Assembly (NCBI GenBank): GCA_040223615.1
Contig: JAVKFY010000036.1
Span: 1-64,000 of the forward strand
DNA: 64,000 nucleotides
Direction of reading: 5' to 3'
DNA from: JAVKFY01 sp040223615
GTDB lineage: Bacteria > Pseudomonadota > Alphaproteobacteria > GCA-2731375
The notes beneath the pieces were generated by a model, which saw only the letters and a program-made list of their open reading frames with translations, searched no databases and had not been told where the DNA came from. This document shows positions 7,699 through 18,252 of the stretch, piece by piece (position 1 is the first letter of the stretch; each line of letters begins with the position of its first letter). A program made the position numbers and the translations under genes.

Positions 7699-9510
7699 TC
7701 AAGAGCGCGAGGCGGGCGCGGCATCCTCCACGACCAATTCGACGCGGCGCTGACCGTTCCAGGTGTTGCTGGAAAGATGGCCGGCCAGGTGCACCGGCCG
7801 GCCGTGGCCGCGCGCCAGCAGCAATTCGCCCAGCGGTCCGTCGGCGGCACGGAACGCAATCGCGCGCAGCGAGCCGCCACCGCTGTCGCCCAGACGCACG
7901 GCGACATGGCCGCCGCTGCGCAAGTCGGCCTGCCACACCGTCACCGCCGGCACCGCCAGGCGCGGCTGCGGCTGGCCGGCGCCGAACGGGCCGGCGCGGG
8001 CCAGGTCGTCGAACAGCGCCGTCGTGATGCCGGACGCGGTCACCGCGCCGTCCAGGCCCAGGCGGTCGCGCGCCGGCGCCACGTCCAAAGCGGCGCCAAC
8101 CTCGATCTGCAGGCGTTCTTCCAACGCGGCAAGGTTTTCGGCGGTGACGCTGAGACCCGCGGCCATGGCATGGCCGCCGCCGGCGAGCAGCAGGCCGTCG
8201 CGGCGCGCGGCGCGGATGATGGCGCCGAGGTCGACGCCGGGAATCGAGCGGGCCGAGCCCTTGCCCTCACCGGTCGCGTCCAGGCCGATGACCAGCGCCG
8301 GCCGGCGGTAGCGCTCCTTCAGCCGGCCGGCGACGATGCCGATGACGCCGACCGGCCAGTCCGGCGCGCAAGCCCAGACCAGCGGGCGGTCGTTGCCGAC
8401 GGCCTCGATCTGAGCCATCGCCTCGGCCAGCACGCGCTGTTCGATGGCGCGACGCTGGCGGTTCATCTCGTCGAGCTTCAGCGCCAGCGCGCCGGCCTCG
8501 CCGGCATCGTCGGTGCTCAGCAGCCGGGTGCCGAGATCGGCGCCGCCGAGCCGGCCGCCGGCGTTGATACGCGGTCCCAGCACGAAGCCCAGGTGGTAGG
8601 GCGCCGGCGCCTCGTTCAGCCGGGCGATGCCGAGCAGCGCGTTGAGGCCCGGGTTGCGGCGTTGCGTCAAAACCTTCAGGCCCTGGCGCACGAAGGCGCG
8701 ATTGACGCCGGTCAGCGGCACCACGTCGGCGACGGTGCCAAGCGCCACCAGGTCGAGCAACGCCATCAGGTCGGGCTCTTGCCTGCTGGCGAAGAACCCG
8801 CGTCGACGCAGTTCGCGGGTCACCGCGATGGCGGTTACGAAGCAGACGCCGACGGCGGCGAGCTGGCGGCCGACATCAGCGGCGTCGGCCCGGTTCGGGT
8901 TGACCACGGCACAGGCCGCCGGCAGGTCGGTCTCGCCCTGATGGTGGTCGAGCACGATGACGTCGAGCCCGCGCCTGGCGGCATGGGCCAGGGCGTCAAA
9001 GGCGGTGGCGCCGCAGTCGACGGTGATCATCAGCCGCGCGCCGCCGCCGACCAGCTTGTCGATCGCGGCCGGATTCGGGCCGTAGCCCTCAGTCTCGCGG
9101 TCGGGGATGTAGAAGCTGGCCTCGACGCCGAGCGCGCGCAACAGCCGCAGCAGCAGCGAGGTGCCGGTGGCGCCATCGACGTCGTAGTCGCCGAACACCA
9201 CGATGGCCTCGCCAGCCTGCACCGCATCGGCGATCCGGGCGGCCGCGGCGGCCATGTCCGGCAGGCTGTCGGGCTCGGGCAGCAGGGTTTTCAGTTTCGG
9301 ATCGAGGAAACTCTCGGTCTCGTCCGGGCTCACGCCGCGCGCGGACAGGACCCGGGCCAGCAGCTCCGGCAGGCCGTGTTGCTGCACCATGGCGTTGGCG
9401 TCGCCATCATCTGCCAGGCGGCGTTCCCAGCGCCGGCCGGTGGCCGAGCGGGTGACGCCAAGGAAGACGTTATCGCCGGTCTGACCGGGATCGAGCGCGC
9501 GCAGGCTCAC
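7699..9510 (-). CDS. recJ: Single-stranded-DNA-specific exonuclease RecJ
   Basis: This is the 5'-3' single-strand exonuclease of recombination and mismatch/base-excision repair. DHH-family motifs are clear: VVFGDYDVDGATGTS, MITVDCGAT, VIVLDHHQGE, and the DHHA1 motif GGGHAMAAGLSV near the C-terminus. The best start is GTG at 9510, whose GTGA overlaps the glpX stop; this gives 603 residues, normal for RecJ. An open frame continues upstream to 9666, but that extension is low-complexity, Arg-rich and lies inside glpX, so it is rejected. recJ is the last gene of the alaC-like/hom/glpX/recJ operon. Confidence 0.95.
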   Translation of the reverse strand: MSLRALDPGQTGDNVFLGVTRSATGRRWERRLADDGDANAMVQQHGLPELLARVLSARGVSPDETESFLDPKLKTLLPEPDSLPDMAAAAARIADAVQAGEAIVVFGDYDVDGATGTSLLLRLLRALGVEASFYIPDRETEGYGPNPAAIDKLVGGGARLMITVDCGATAFDALAHAARRGLDVIVLDHHQGETDLPAACAVVNPNRADAADVGRQLAAVGVCFVTAIAVTRELRRRGFFASRQEPDLMALLDLVALGTVADVVPLTGVNRAFVRQGLKVLTQRRNPGLNALLGIARLNEAPAPYHLGFVLGPRINAGGRLGGADLGTRLLSTDDAGEAGALALKLDEMNRQRRAIEQRVLAEAMAQIEAVGNDRPLVWACAPDWPVGVIGIVAGRLKERYRRPALVIGLDATGEGKGSARSIPGVDLGAIIRAARRDGLLLAGGGHAMAAGLSVTAENLAALEERLQIEVGAALDVAPARDRLGLDGAVTASGITTALFDDLARAGPFGAGQPQPRLAVPAVTVWQADLRSGGHVAVRLGDSGGGSLRAIAFRAADGPLGELLLARGHGRPVHLAGHLSSNTWNGQRRVELVVEDAAPASRS

Positions 9511-10487
9511 TTGCGCCGGCCGGGATCGCCGTGTTCGGTCTTGATCCAGCGCACGGTGCCAGTGGAGGAGCGCATCACCACCGAGTCGGTGGTCGCGCCG
9601 CCGGGCAGCTTCTTCACGCCGTCGAGCATCGAGCCGTCGGTGACCCCGGTAGCGGAGAAGGTGCAATCGCCGCTGGCCAGCTCGGTCAGCGAATATTTGC
9701 GGTTCAGGTCCTCGATGCCGACCTTGGCAGCGCGGCCCCTCTCGTCGTCGTTGCGGAACAGCAGCCGGCCCTGCATCTGGCCGCCGATGCAGCGCAGCGC
9801 GGCGGCCGCCAGCACGCCCTCCGGCGCGCCGCCGGAGCCCATGTAGATATCGATCCCGGTCTCCGGCATCACCGTGGCGATGACGCCGGCAACATCGCCG
9901 TCACCGATCAGCAGGATGCGGGCGCCCGCCGCGCGCACCGCGGCGATCAGCTCGGCATGGCGCGGCCGGTCGAGGATGCAGGCGACGATGTCGGCCGACT
10001 TCACCTTCTTCGCCTTGGCCAGCGCCTTGATGTTGTCGCCGGGCGTGTTGTCGAGGTCGACGATGCCGTCGGGCAGGCCGCGGCCGACGGCGATCTTGTC
10101 CATGTAGACGTCCGGCGCGTGCAGCAGGCCGCCTTCTTCCGCGATCGCCAGCACGGCCAGCGCGTTGGGGCCGCCCTTGGCGGTGATCGTGGTGCCCTCC
10201 AGCGGGTCGAGCGCGATGTGCACCTTGGGGCCGGTGCCCTTGCCGACTTCCTCGCCGATATAGAGCATCGGCGCCTCGTCGCGCTCGCCCTCGCCGATCA
10301 CCACCGTGCCCTGGATGTTCAGGTTGTTGAGCGCGGTCCGCATCGCATCGACGGCGGCCTGGTCGGCGGCCTTCTCGTCGCCGCGCCCCATCAGGTCGTA
10401 GGCCGCGATCGCCGCCGCCTCGGTCACCCTGACCGCCTCCAGCGTCAGTTCGCGCTCCATCCTCGCCGTCTGCGCCGCTTTCGCCAT
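9507..10487 (-). CDS. glpX: Class II fructose-1,6-bisphosphatase GlpX
   Basis: It hydrolyses fructose 1,6-bisphosphate to fructose 6-phosphate in gluconeogenesis. The 326-residue length is typical for GlpX. Diagnostic segments are VVIGEGERDEAPMLYIGE, the metal/phosphate motif ALDPLEGTT, and IDIYMGSGGAPEGVLAAAAL. The ATG at 10487 is supported by the usual N-terminus. The gene starts 31 bases after hom ends and overlaps recJ by four bases, so the three are probably cotranscribed. Confidence 0.96.
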   Translation of the reverse strand: MAKAAQTARMERELTLEAVRVTEAAAIAAYDLMGRGDEKAADQAAVDAMRTALNNLNIQGTVVIGEGERDEAPMLYIGEEVGKGTGPKVHIALDPLEGTTITAKGGPNALAVLAIAEEGGLLHAPDVYMDKIAVGRGLPDGIVDLDNTPGDNIKALAKAKKVKSADIVACILDRPRHAELIAAVRAAGARILLIGDGDVAGVIATVMPETGIDIYMGSGGAPEGVLAAAALRCIGGQMQGRLLFRNDDERGRAAKVGIEDLNRKYSLTELASGDCTFSATGVTDGSMLDGVKKLPGGATTDSVVMRSSTGTVRWIKTEHGDPGRRK

Positions 10488-10518
10488 GACCAGCTCCGTC
10501 CCGTGATTCTCGTTGTGT

Positions 10519-11814
10519 CTAAAGGTACTCGATCCGGATCATGCGCGGGCGATCGCGCACGCTGTCCAGGTCGCCGATGCGCGCCAGAGCCCGCAACATC
10601 GCCGCTTCGCCGACCTCATGGGTGATCAGCACCACCGGCACCGAGCCGTTCGCGTCGGTGGCACGGCCGCGTTGCAACAGCGATTCGATGGAGATCGACT
10701 CGTCGCGCAGGATGGCGGAGATGTCGGCGATGACGCCGGGCTGGTCGTAGACCTCCAGGCGGACGTAGTACGGCCCTTCGTGCCGGTCCATCGGTGCCGG
10801 CGACAGCGGCTTCAGCGCCGTGACCGGCACCGAGTAGGTCATGCCGTCGCGGCCACGGGCGATGTCGACGATGTCGGCGACCACGGCCGACGCGGTCGGA
10901 TGGGCGCCGGCGCCGCGGCCTTCGAACACCGAGCGGTCGGCATAGTCGGTCTGCGTCTCGACCGCGTTGAAGGCGCCGTCGACATAGGCGATCGGGGTGT
11001 CGGCCTGCACCATGCAGGGGTGCACGCGCTGCTCGATGCCGTGCTCGGTGGCCGCCGCGATGGCCAGCAGCTTGATACGGAAGCCAAGCTCAGCGGCGAA
11101 GGCGATGTCGAGCGCCTCCACGTCGCGAATGCCCTCGATGTGGATCGCGTCGAAGTCGGTCTCGGTGCCGTAGGCCAGCGTGGTCAGGATCGCCAGCTTG
11201 TGCGCCGCGTCGATACCGTCGACATCGAAGGACGGGTCGGCCTCGGCATAGCCCAGCGCCTGGGCTTCGGCCAGCACCTCGGCGAAATCGCGCCCTGTCG
11301 ACTGCATCTGGGTCAGGATGTAGTTGCAGGTGCCGTTCAGGATACCCGCCAGGCGCCTGAAGCCGTTGCCAGCCAGACCCTCGCGCACCGCCTTGACGAT
11401 CGGGATGGCGCCGGCGACCGCCGCCTCGTAGCCCAGGATGGCCCCGTTGGCCTCGGCGATGCGCGCCAGTTCAGTACCGTGCAGCGCCAGCAACGCTTTG
11501 TTGGCGGTGACTACTGACTTGCCCGCCGCCAGCGCCGCCTGGCACAGCGACTTGGCCGGGTCGCCCTCGCCGCCCATCAGTTCCACGACCAGATCAACGT
11601 CATCGCGGCTGGCGAGCTCGGCCGGATCGGCGCACCAGGCCATGGCGGACAGGTCGACGCCGCGGTCGCGCTGGCTGCGTGCGCTGACGGCGGTGACGAC
11701 AAGCGGCCGGCCGACGCGGGTGGTCAGCAACTCGGCCTGGCCATTCAGCAGTTCGATCAGGCCGACACCAACCGTGCCGAGGCCGGCGATACCGAGACGC
11801 AGCGGCTGGCTCAT
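10519..11814 (-). CDS. hom: Homoserine dehydrogenase
   Basis: It reduces aspartate semialdehyde to homoserine with NAD(P)H, the branch point to threonine and methionine. At 431 residues it has the N-terminal Rossmann motif GIAGLGTVGVGLIELL, the substrate region ILNGTCNYILTQM with GYAEADPSFDVDGIDAAHK, and a C-terminal ACT domain (YYVRLEVYDQPGVIADIS) for feedback control by an amino acid, usually threonine. The start codon overlaps the aminotransferase stop by four bases (ATGA), indicating one transcript. Confidence 0.96.
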   Translation of the reverse strand: MSQPLRLGIAGLGTVGVGLIELLNGQAELLTTRVGRPLVVTAVSARSQRDRGVDLSAMAWCADPAELASRDDVDLVVELMGGEGDPAKSLCQAALAAGKSVVTANKALLALHGTELARIAEANGAILGYEAAVAGAIPIVKAVREGLAGNGFRRLAGILNGTCNYILTQMQSTGRDFAEVLAEAQALGYAEADPSFDVDGIDAAHKLAILTTLAYGTETDFDAIHIEGIRDVEALDIAFAAELGFRIKLLAIAAATEHGIEQRVHPCMVQADTPIAYVDGAFNAVETQTDYADRSVFEGRGAGAHPTASAVVADIVDIARGRDGMTYSVPVTALKPLSPAPMDRHEGPYYVRLEVYDQPGVIADISAILRDESISIESLLQRGRATDANGSVPVVLITHEVGEAAMLRALARIGDLDSVRDRPRMIRIEYL

Positions 11815-13028
11815 CCGGCGCTCGCCTGGATCGGCTTCTCTTCAGAGTACTGGTTAGACATGCTCAGGAACTTCTTGATATTTCTTACAGCTTGGCGAAT
11901 GCGATGTTCGTTCTCGACGAGCGCGATGCGGACGTGGCCATCACCATACTCGCCAAAACCGATGCCCGGCGAGACCGCCACGCCGGCCTTCTTCAACAGC
12001 AGCTTGGAGAATTCCAGCGAGCCCAGCGCGCGAAACGGTTCCGGGATCGGCGCCCAGCAGAACATCGTCGCCGGCGGCGACGGAAGCTCCCATCCGGCGC
12101 CGGCAAGGCCCTGGACCAGCACGTCGCGACGCCGACGGTAGGTCTCGCGCGCCTCTTCCACGCAATCCTGCGGGCCGTTCAGCGCGGTGCAGGCGGCGAC
12201 CTGGATCGGCGTGAATGCGCCGTAGTCGAGGTAGGACTTGATCCGGGTCAGCGCGCGGATCAGGTCGCGGTTGCCGGACGCGAAGCCGATGCGCCAGCCG
12301 GGCATCGAATAGGTCTTCGACAGCGAAGTGAACTCGATCGCCACGTCCTTGGCGCCCGGCACCTGCAGGATCGACGGCGGCGGATTGCCGTCGAAATAGA
12401 TCTCGGCGTAGGCGAGGTCGGAAAGGATGTAGATCTGATGCTCTTTGGCGAATGCAACGATCCGCTCAAGGAACGCCAAATCAATGACTTCTGCCGTCGG
12501 GTTCGACGGATAGTTGAGAACGAGCGCAGTTGGCGGCGGTACGCAGTGGCGCATCGCGCGTTGCAGGTTCTCCCAGAAATCCTCGCCATGCGCGACCGGA
12601 ATATTGCGGATCACGGCGCCGGCGATGATGAAGCCGTAGGGGTGGATCGGATAGGACGGGTTCGGCGCCAGGATCACGTCGCCCGGCGCGGTGATCGCCT
12701 GCGACAGGTTGGCCAGCCCTTCCTTCGAGCCCAGGGTGACGATGGTCTCGCCCTCGGGATCGAGTTCGACCCCGAAGCGGCGCTGGTAATAGGCGGCGTT
12801 GGCCTTGCGCAGGCCGGGGATGCCACGCGAGGTGGAATAGCGGTGCGTGCGCGGGTCCTGCACCGCCTCGACCAGCTTGGCAACGATATGCGGCGGCGTC
12901 GGCAGGTCCGGGTTGCCCATCCCGAGGTCGATGATGTCCTGGCCGGCGGCGCGCGCCCTGGCCTTCATCTCGTTGACCTCGGCGAACACGTATGGCGGCA
13001 GGCGCCGTATTCGATGAAACGAGTCCAT
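11811..13028 (-). CDS. PLP-dependent class I/II aminotransferase (AlaC / LL-diaminopimelate aminotransferase-like)
   Basis: This is a fold-type I PLP aminotransferase of 405 residues. It shows DLGMGNPDLPTPPHIV, LNYPSNPTAEV, the Schiff-base lysine in SLSKTYSMPGWRIGF and the phosphate/substrate Arg region GHVRIALVEN. Alphaproteobacterial relatives next to hom are usually called LL-diaminopimelate aminotransferase or alanine-synthesising AlaC; sequence alone does not separate these roles here. It is the first gene of the four-gene hom operon, starting at ATG 13028, 98 bases downstream of the OmpA-lipoprotein stop. Confidence 0.9.
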   Translation of the reverse strand: MDSFHRIRRLPPYVFAEVNEMKARARAAGQDIIDLGMGNPDLPTPPHIVAKLVEAVQDPRTHRYSTSRGIPGLRKANAAYYQRRFGVELDPEGETIVTLGSKEGLANLSQAITAPGDVILAPNPSYPIHPYGFIIAGAVIRNIPVAHGEDFWENLQRAMRHCVPPPTALVLNYPSNPTAEVIDLAFLERIVAFAKEHQIYILSDLAYAEIYFDGNPPPSILQVPGAKDVAIEFTSLSKTYSMPGWRIGFASGNRDLIRALTRIKSYLDYGAFTPIQVAACTALNGPQDCVEEARETYRRRRDVLVQGLAGAGWELPSPPATMFCWAPIPEPFRALGSLEFSKLLLKKAGVAVSPGIGFGEYGDGHVRIALVENEHRIRQAVRNIKKFLSMSNQYSEEKPIQASAG

Positions 13029-13126
13029 CGCTCGACCTCGATGCTCCTTGATTGCGGCGGTCCGGCCGGGCCGGGCGCCCTGCCCGAGCGCTCCCCTACC
13101 TACGCCGATTCGACGCTCGGTTCGAC

Positions 13127-14698
13127 CTATTCGAGGAAGATTTCGGCGCGGCGGTTCTCCGCCTCGCCGTTCGGCATGAACTCGAAGTAAAGCGGCTGCG
13201 TGTCACCCACGGCCTCGACCACGATGCGGCTGCCGTCGACGCCGGCCCGGGCCAGCGCCTGGGCGACGCGGTTGGCGCGGTCTAGCGAGATGTTGAAGTT
13301 GGCGATCAGGTGGCGCTCGAACGGCATGTTGCCGGTGCGCTGGCTGGAGTGGCCGACGACGCGGACGGTTCGGCCGGTGCGTTTGGCCTCCGCCGCGACG
13401 GCGCGGATGTCGCGCTGCGCCTGGGCCGAGAGCCCGGCGCCGCCATGGCCGAAATGCACGGTCGCGACCAGGCCGGCGGGCGCCGCGCCAAGTCCGCTCG
13501 GCGCCGGGCCAGGCCTGGTGGTGGTGTAGTTTGGACGACCCGGGCTGCCGCCGACATAGACGGTGCCGCCGGAGTCGATGACAGCGCCGCCGGGGGCCGG
13601 ATCGCCGACCGGCAAGGCAGCCAAGGTCATGCCCTGCTGCGCCGCGATGTTGCGCGAGAAAGCTTCGTTCAGCGCCTGCTGGTCCGGCGCCACCGGGAGG
13701 TTCAGGCGCTGTGCCACGGCGGAGCTGGCCGGCGCGGCGGGCTGCATCGCCACGCGCGGCGCCGGTGCCGCTGGGATCGGTGCCGGCGTCGACGGCCGCG
13801 GCGTCGCTGCCGTCGCGACAGGAGCCGGCGTCGGTGTCGGCGGTGGCGTGGCGGCACGAACCTGCGACGGCAGCGCCGGGGCTGTCGTCGCAACTGGCGC
13901 CGGCGGCGGCGATGCCGGCGGCACGGTGGCCGCGCTCGGGACCTGCGGCGGCGTGGTGGCGGCGACCGCCGGTGCCCGGCTGACGCTGCCGGACTGGATT
14001 GGCGCCGGCGCCGGGCCGCGCTGCACGATCTGTGGCACTGCCATGCGCCGACGCCCGCCCGGCAGGTTGGTGAGGTCGGCGGTCGACGGCGGCGCGGCGT
14101 CGCTCGCATCCGAGGCTGCCGGCATCGGCGGCGGCGGCGGCGGCGCCATCGGCTTGGGCGGTTCAACGTCGGCCCGTGCCACGGTGGTCGCCGCGGGAGG
14201 TGGCGGTGGCGGCGGTGCCGCGGTTAGCGTCGGCGGCCTCGAGCCGCTATCGGTCGTCGTATCCGTGGCCGGTGCCGGTGTACTGGCGGCCGCTGGCGGC
14301 GGCGCTGGTCGCGGTGGCGGCGGCGCGGTATTGGCGGCTTGCTGCTGCAGGGCGGTGTTGGCGACCTGCTCGGTATACTTGGCGTTGTCGCGGTCGGCGA
14401 CCAGGCCCTGCTGCACGCGCTGGCGTTCGGCGCTCGGCGTCGGGGCGTCCGGCCGCGCCGGTACCGATGCCAGCGTCGGGAAGTTCTGGTCGGAGCCCGG
14501 CACCGGCTGCGCCAGGGCACTGTCGTCCTGTTCCGGCGCCGGCGCGTCGTCGCCGGCGATGCTGTCGTACCAGTTCACCGGATTGGCGTAGTCCGGTACA
14601 TAGGAGCAACCGGCAAGCGTCAGAACCACCGCCAATGCGGTGCCGCGCGCCAAAAATCCGGCTGGATTTCGCCGGTACTCGGTTGTTTCGACCGTCAC
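13127..14698 (-). CDS. OmpA-family outer-membrane lipoprotein with Pro/Ala-rich linker
   Basis: The GTG start at 14698 follows GAGG and gives a lipoprotein signal ending in the lipobox LTLAGC. An ATG at 14746 in the same frame would add 16 residues. The mature N-terminus (SYVPDYANPVNWYDS) is followed by about 250 residues dominated by Pro, Ala and Thr, and then a C-terminal OmpA peptidoglycan-binding domain (VATVHFGHGGAGLSAQAQR, VRVVGHSSQRTG, NRRAEIFLE). The likely role is to tether the outer membrane to the cell wall through a long flexible spacer. It is transcribed divergently from phaC. Confidence 0.87.
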   Translation of the reverse strand: MTVETTEYRRNPAGFLARGTALAVVLTLAGCSYVPDYANPVNWYDSIAGDDAPAPEQDDSALAQPVPGSDQNFPTLASVPARPDAPTPSAERQRVQQGLVADRDNAKYTEQVANTALQQQAANTAPPPPRPAPPPAAASTPAPATDTTTDSGSRPPTLTAAPPPPPPPAATTVARADVEPPKPMAPPPPPPMPAASDASDAAPPSTADLTNLPGGRRRMAVPQIVQRGPAPAPIQSGSVSRAPAVAATTPPQVPSAATVPPASPPPAPVATTAPALPSQVRAATPPPTPTPAPVATAATPRPSTPAPIPAAPAPRVAMQPAAPASSAVAQRLNLPVAPDQQALNEAFSRNIAAQQGMTLAALPVGDPAPGGAVIDSGGTVYVGGSPGRPNYTTTRPGPAPSGLGAAPAGLVATVHFGHGGAGLSAQAQRDIRAVAAEAKRTGRTVRVVGHSSQRTGNMPFERHLIANFNISLDRANRVAQALARAGVDGSRIVVEAVGDTQPLYFEFMPNGEAENRRAEIFLE

Positions 14699-14801
14699 GA
14701 TCGCCTCGCAGCGTCTGCGCCCACTGTCGGTGGCGCCGAAATCCATGTAAACAGTTTGCCGTCCGGCGGCAATGCCAGCAACCGACCCGGAGCTACAAGC
14801 A

Positions 14802-16604
14802 ATGCCTGATAAGAATGACCCGAACGATATGCCGTTGCCAGATGCGGCGGCATTTTCACAGAACCTGATGAAGGTGGCGAGCCAGTCGCAGAAACTGGTC
14901 GCCGAGTTCCTGGAGCGTCAAGCCGCCGACGGCGGCGGGCCACAGGACCCGCTGAACATCGGCGACGCCTTCATGGCGCTGACCCAGCAGATGCTGTCCG
15001 ACCCGCAGAAGCTCGCCCAGGCGCAGCTCAGCCTGTGGCAGGACTACCTGGCCTTGTGGCAGCAGGGCGCGCAGCGGATGCTGGGACAGCCAGCGGAGAA
15101 CCTGGCCGAGCCGGCCGCCGGCGATCGGCGTTTCAAGGACGCGGCGTGGCAGGAAAACCAGGTCTTCGACTTCATCAAGCAATCCTACCTGCTGACCTCG
15201 CGCTGGATGATGGACACCGTGCACGAGGTCGACGGCCTGGATCAGAAATCGGCCAAGAAGGTCGACTTCTACACCCGCCAGTTCATCGATGCGATGAGCC
15301 CGTCCAACTTCGTGATGACCAATCCGGAGGTGCTGCGCACGACGCTGGAGCAGAATGGCGAGAACCTGGTGCGCGGGCTCGACCACATGCTCGAGGACCT
15401 GGAGCGCGGCAAGGGCAAGCTGGCGATCAGGATGACCGACATGGACGCTTTCCAGGTCGGCGAGAACGTCGCCACCACGCCGGGCAAGGTGGTGTGGCAG
15501 ACCGACCTGATGCAGCTCATCCAGTACACGCCGACGACGGAGAAGGTGTACCGCCGGCCGCTGGTGATCTTCCCGCCGTGGATCAACAAGTTCTACATCC
15601 TCGACCTGCGGCCGGATAACTCGTTCATCAAGTGGGCGGTCGACCAGGGACTGACGGTGTTTGTCGCCTCCTGGGTGAACCCGGACGCCAGCCTCGCCGA
15701 CAAGGGTTTCGAGGACTACATGCACGAGGGCGTGTTCGCGGCGCTCGACGGCATCGAGGCCGCCACCAGCGAGAAGAACGTGAACGCGATCGGCTATTGC
15801 CTGGGCGGCACGCTGCTGGCCGCCTCGCTGGCCTACATGAAGGCGGTCGGCGACGATCGGGTGAAGGCGGCGACCTTCTTCACCTCGCTGGTCGATTTCG
15901 CCGAGCCGGGCGAGCTGGAAATCTTCATCGACGACGAGCAGCTCAGGAACTTGGAAGAGCGGATGGACGAGCAAGGCGGCGTGCTCGACGGCTCGGCCAT
16001 GGCGACGACCTTCAACATGTTGCGCGCCAACGACCTGATCTGGTCGTTCGTGATCAACAACTACCTGCTCGGCAAGGACCCCTTCCCGTTCGACCTGCTG
16101 TACTGGAACTCCGATTCCACGCGGATGCCGCGGGCGATGCACCTCTACTACCTGCGCAACATGTACCAGCAGAACCGGCTGTCGCAGCCCGGCGCGCTGA
16201 CCTTCGGTGACGTCGACCTCGACCTCGGCAACATCGACATCCCGGTCTACATCCTGTCGACCAAGGAGGACCACATCGCGCCATGGAAGGCGACCTACGT
16301 CGCCACCCAGCTGTACAGCGGTCCGGTGCAGTTCACCTTGGCCGGTTCCGGCCACATCGCCGGCGTGGTCAACCCGCCGTCGGCCGGCAAGTACGGCTTC
16401 TGGACCAACAAGGAGAACCCGCCGGCGCCGGACAACTGGTTCGCCAGCGCCACGCAGCACCCCGGCTCGTGGTGGGAGAACTGGAAGGGCTGGATCGCCA
16501 AGCAGTCGGGCCGCAAGGTCGCTGCGCGCCAGCCCGGTTCCGAAAAGGCGCCAGTGCTGGAGGACGCACCGGGCAGTTACGTGAAAGTCCGCGCGGACGC
16601 ATAG
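14802..16604 (+). CDS. phaC: Class I polyhydroxyalkanoate synthase
   Basis: It polymerises 3-hydroxyacyl-CoA into storage polyester on granule surfaces. With an ATG at 14802, preceded by GGAG, it has 600 residues; an ATG at 14772 adds ten. The catalytic Cys sits in the lipase-box-like AIGYCLGGTLL (about Cys333), with Asp in LSTKEDHIAPW (about Asp490) and His in GSGHIAGVVNPP (about His518). The conserved PPWINKFYILDLRPDNSF is also present. Length and residues fit class I, which acts alone. The phasin gene is 45 kb away in this window; phaA, phaB and phaR are not seen. Confidence 0.96.
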   Translation: MPDKNDPNDMPLPDAAAFSQNLMKVASQSQKLVAEFLERQAADGGGPQDPLNIGDAFMALTQQMLSDPQKLAQAQLSLWQDYLALWQQGAQRMLGQPAENLAEPAAGDRRFKDAAWQENQVFDFIKQSYLLTSRWMMDTVHEVDGLDQKSAKKVDFYTRQFIDAMSPSNFVMTNPEVLRTTLEQNGENLVRGLDHMLEDLERGKGKLAIRMTDMDAFQVGENVATTPGKVVWQTDLMQLIQYTPTTEKVYRRPLVIFPPWINKFYILDLRPDNSFIKWAVDQGLTVFVASWVNPDASLADKGFEDYMHEGVFAALDGIEAATSEKNVNAIGYCLGGTLLAASLAYMKAVGDDRVKAATFFTSLVDFAEPGELEIFIDDEQLRNLEERMDEQGGVLDGSAMATTFNMLRANDLIWSFVINNYLLGKDPFPFDLLYWNSDSTRMPRAMHLYYLRNMYQQNRLSQPGALTFGDVDLDLGNIDIPVYILSTKEDHIAPWKATYVATQLYSGPVQFTLAGSGHIAGVVNPPSAGKYGFWTNKENPPAPDNWFASATQHPGSWWENWKGWIAKQSGRKVAARQPGSEKAPVLEDAPGSYVKVRADA

Positions 16605-16615
16605 CGGGAGAAGCC

Positions 16616-17179
16616 GTGAGCATGGCGATGGCACCGCCGGAGCATGAGGCCCGACGGGAGTTCGGCCGGGCCTGGCGTCGGCGTCTGCTGTGGCTGACGC
16701 TGCTGGCGGCGGCCGGCTGGTTCGCGCTCACCGCCTACTATTTCCGCCAGGACCTGAGTATCAACCTGCGCCTGTTGTGGGACAACCGTGCCACCGCAGC
16801 GCAGGAATACGCACCCGTGCTTGGCGCGTTGATGGCGCCGCCGCCGGCCGCGGTGCCGATCGAGGCGGTGCTGCGGGCCAAGGTGCCACGACCGGTGACG
16901 GTGCAGATCAGCGTCGCCGACGTGCTGGTCGGCAACGCGGTGCGCCGGTTGCGCGACGTCGTGCCGCTGGTCGCGCTGCCGGCGCTGACGCTGCTGGTGG
17001 TCGGCTACGTGCTGTCCGGCATCGGCGGCCGGCTGCTGGGCATGGTCTCGCCCTCGGAGTTCCACCGGCTTTGGCCGGCGATCATCATTCCCGCCGTCGT
17101 CGCTTTCGGCTTCGGCGCCATGTTCGGCGCGGCGGTGCTCTACTACAGCGCCCCGATCCGCAGCCTGATCGGTATCTGA
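16616..17179 (+). CDS. Small three-span membrane protein of unknown function
   Basis: This protein of 187 residues starts at GTG 16616, five bases after GGGAG; an ATG at 16622 is possible. I do not recognise the family. Three hydrophobic segments are evident: LLWLTLLAAAGWFALTAYYF near residue 25, a second near 115-135 (VPLVALPALTLLVVGYVLSG), and a third near 150-175 (IIIPAVVAFGFGAMFGAAVL). A hydrophilic stretch of about 70 residues separates the first two and is probably on one side of the membrane. It begins 11 bases after phaC and is probably cotranscribed. It ends six bases from the convergent ugpC stop. Confidence 0.7.
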   Translation: MSMAMAPPEHEARREFGRAWRRRLLWLTLLAAAGWFALTAYYFRQDLSINLRLLWDNRATAAQEYAPVLGALMAPPPAAVPIEAVLRAKVPRPVTVQISVADVLVGNAVRRLRDVVPLVALPALTLLVVGYVLSGIGGRLLGMVSPSEFHRLWPAIIIPAVVAFGFGAMFGAAVLYYSAPIRSLIGI

Positions 17180-17185
17180 ACCGGC

Positions 17186-18250
<1,065 letters not shown>

Positions 18251-18252
18251 CG

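Noticed and set aside
9511..9666. N-terminal extension of RecJ
   Set aside because: It lies inside glpX in another frame and lacks similarity; GTG 9510 overlapping the glpX stop is the better start.
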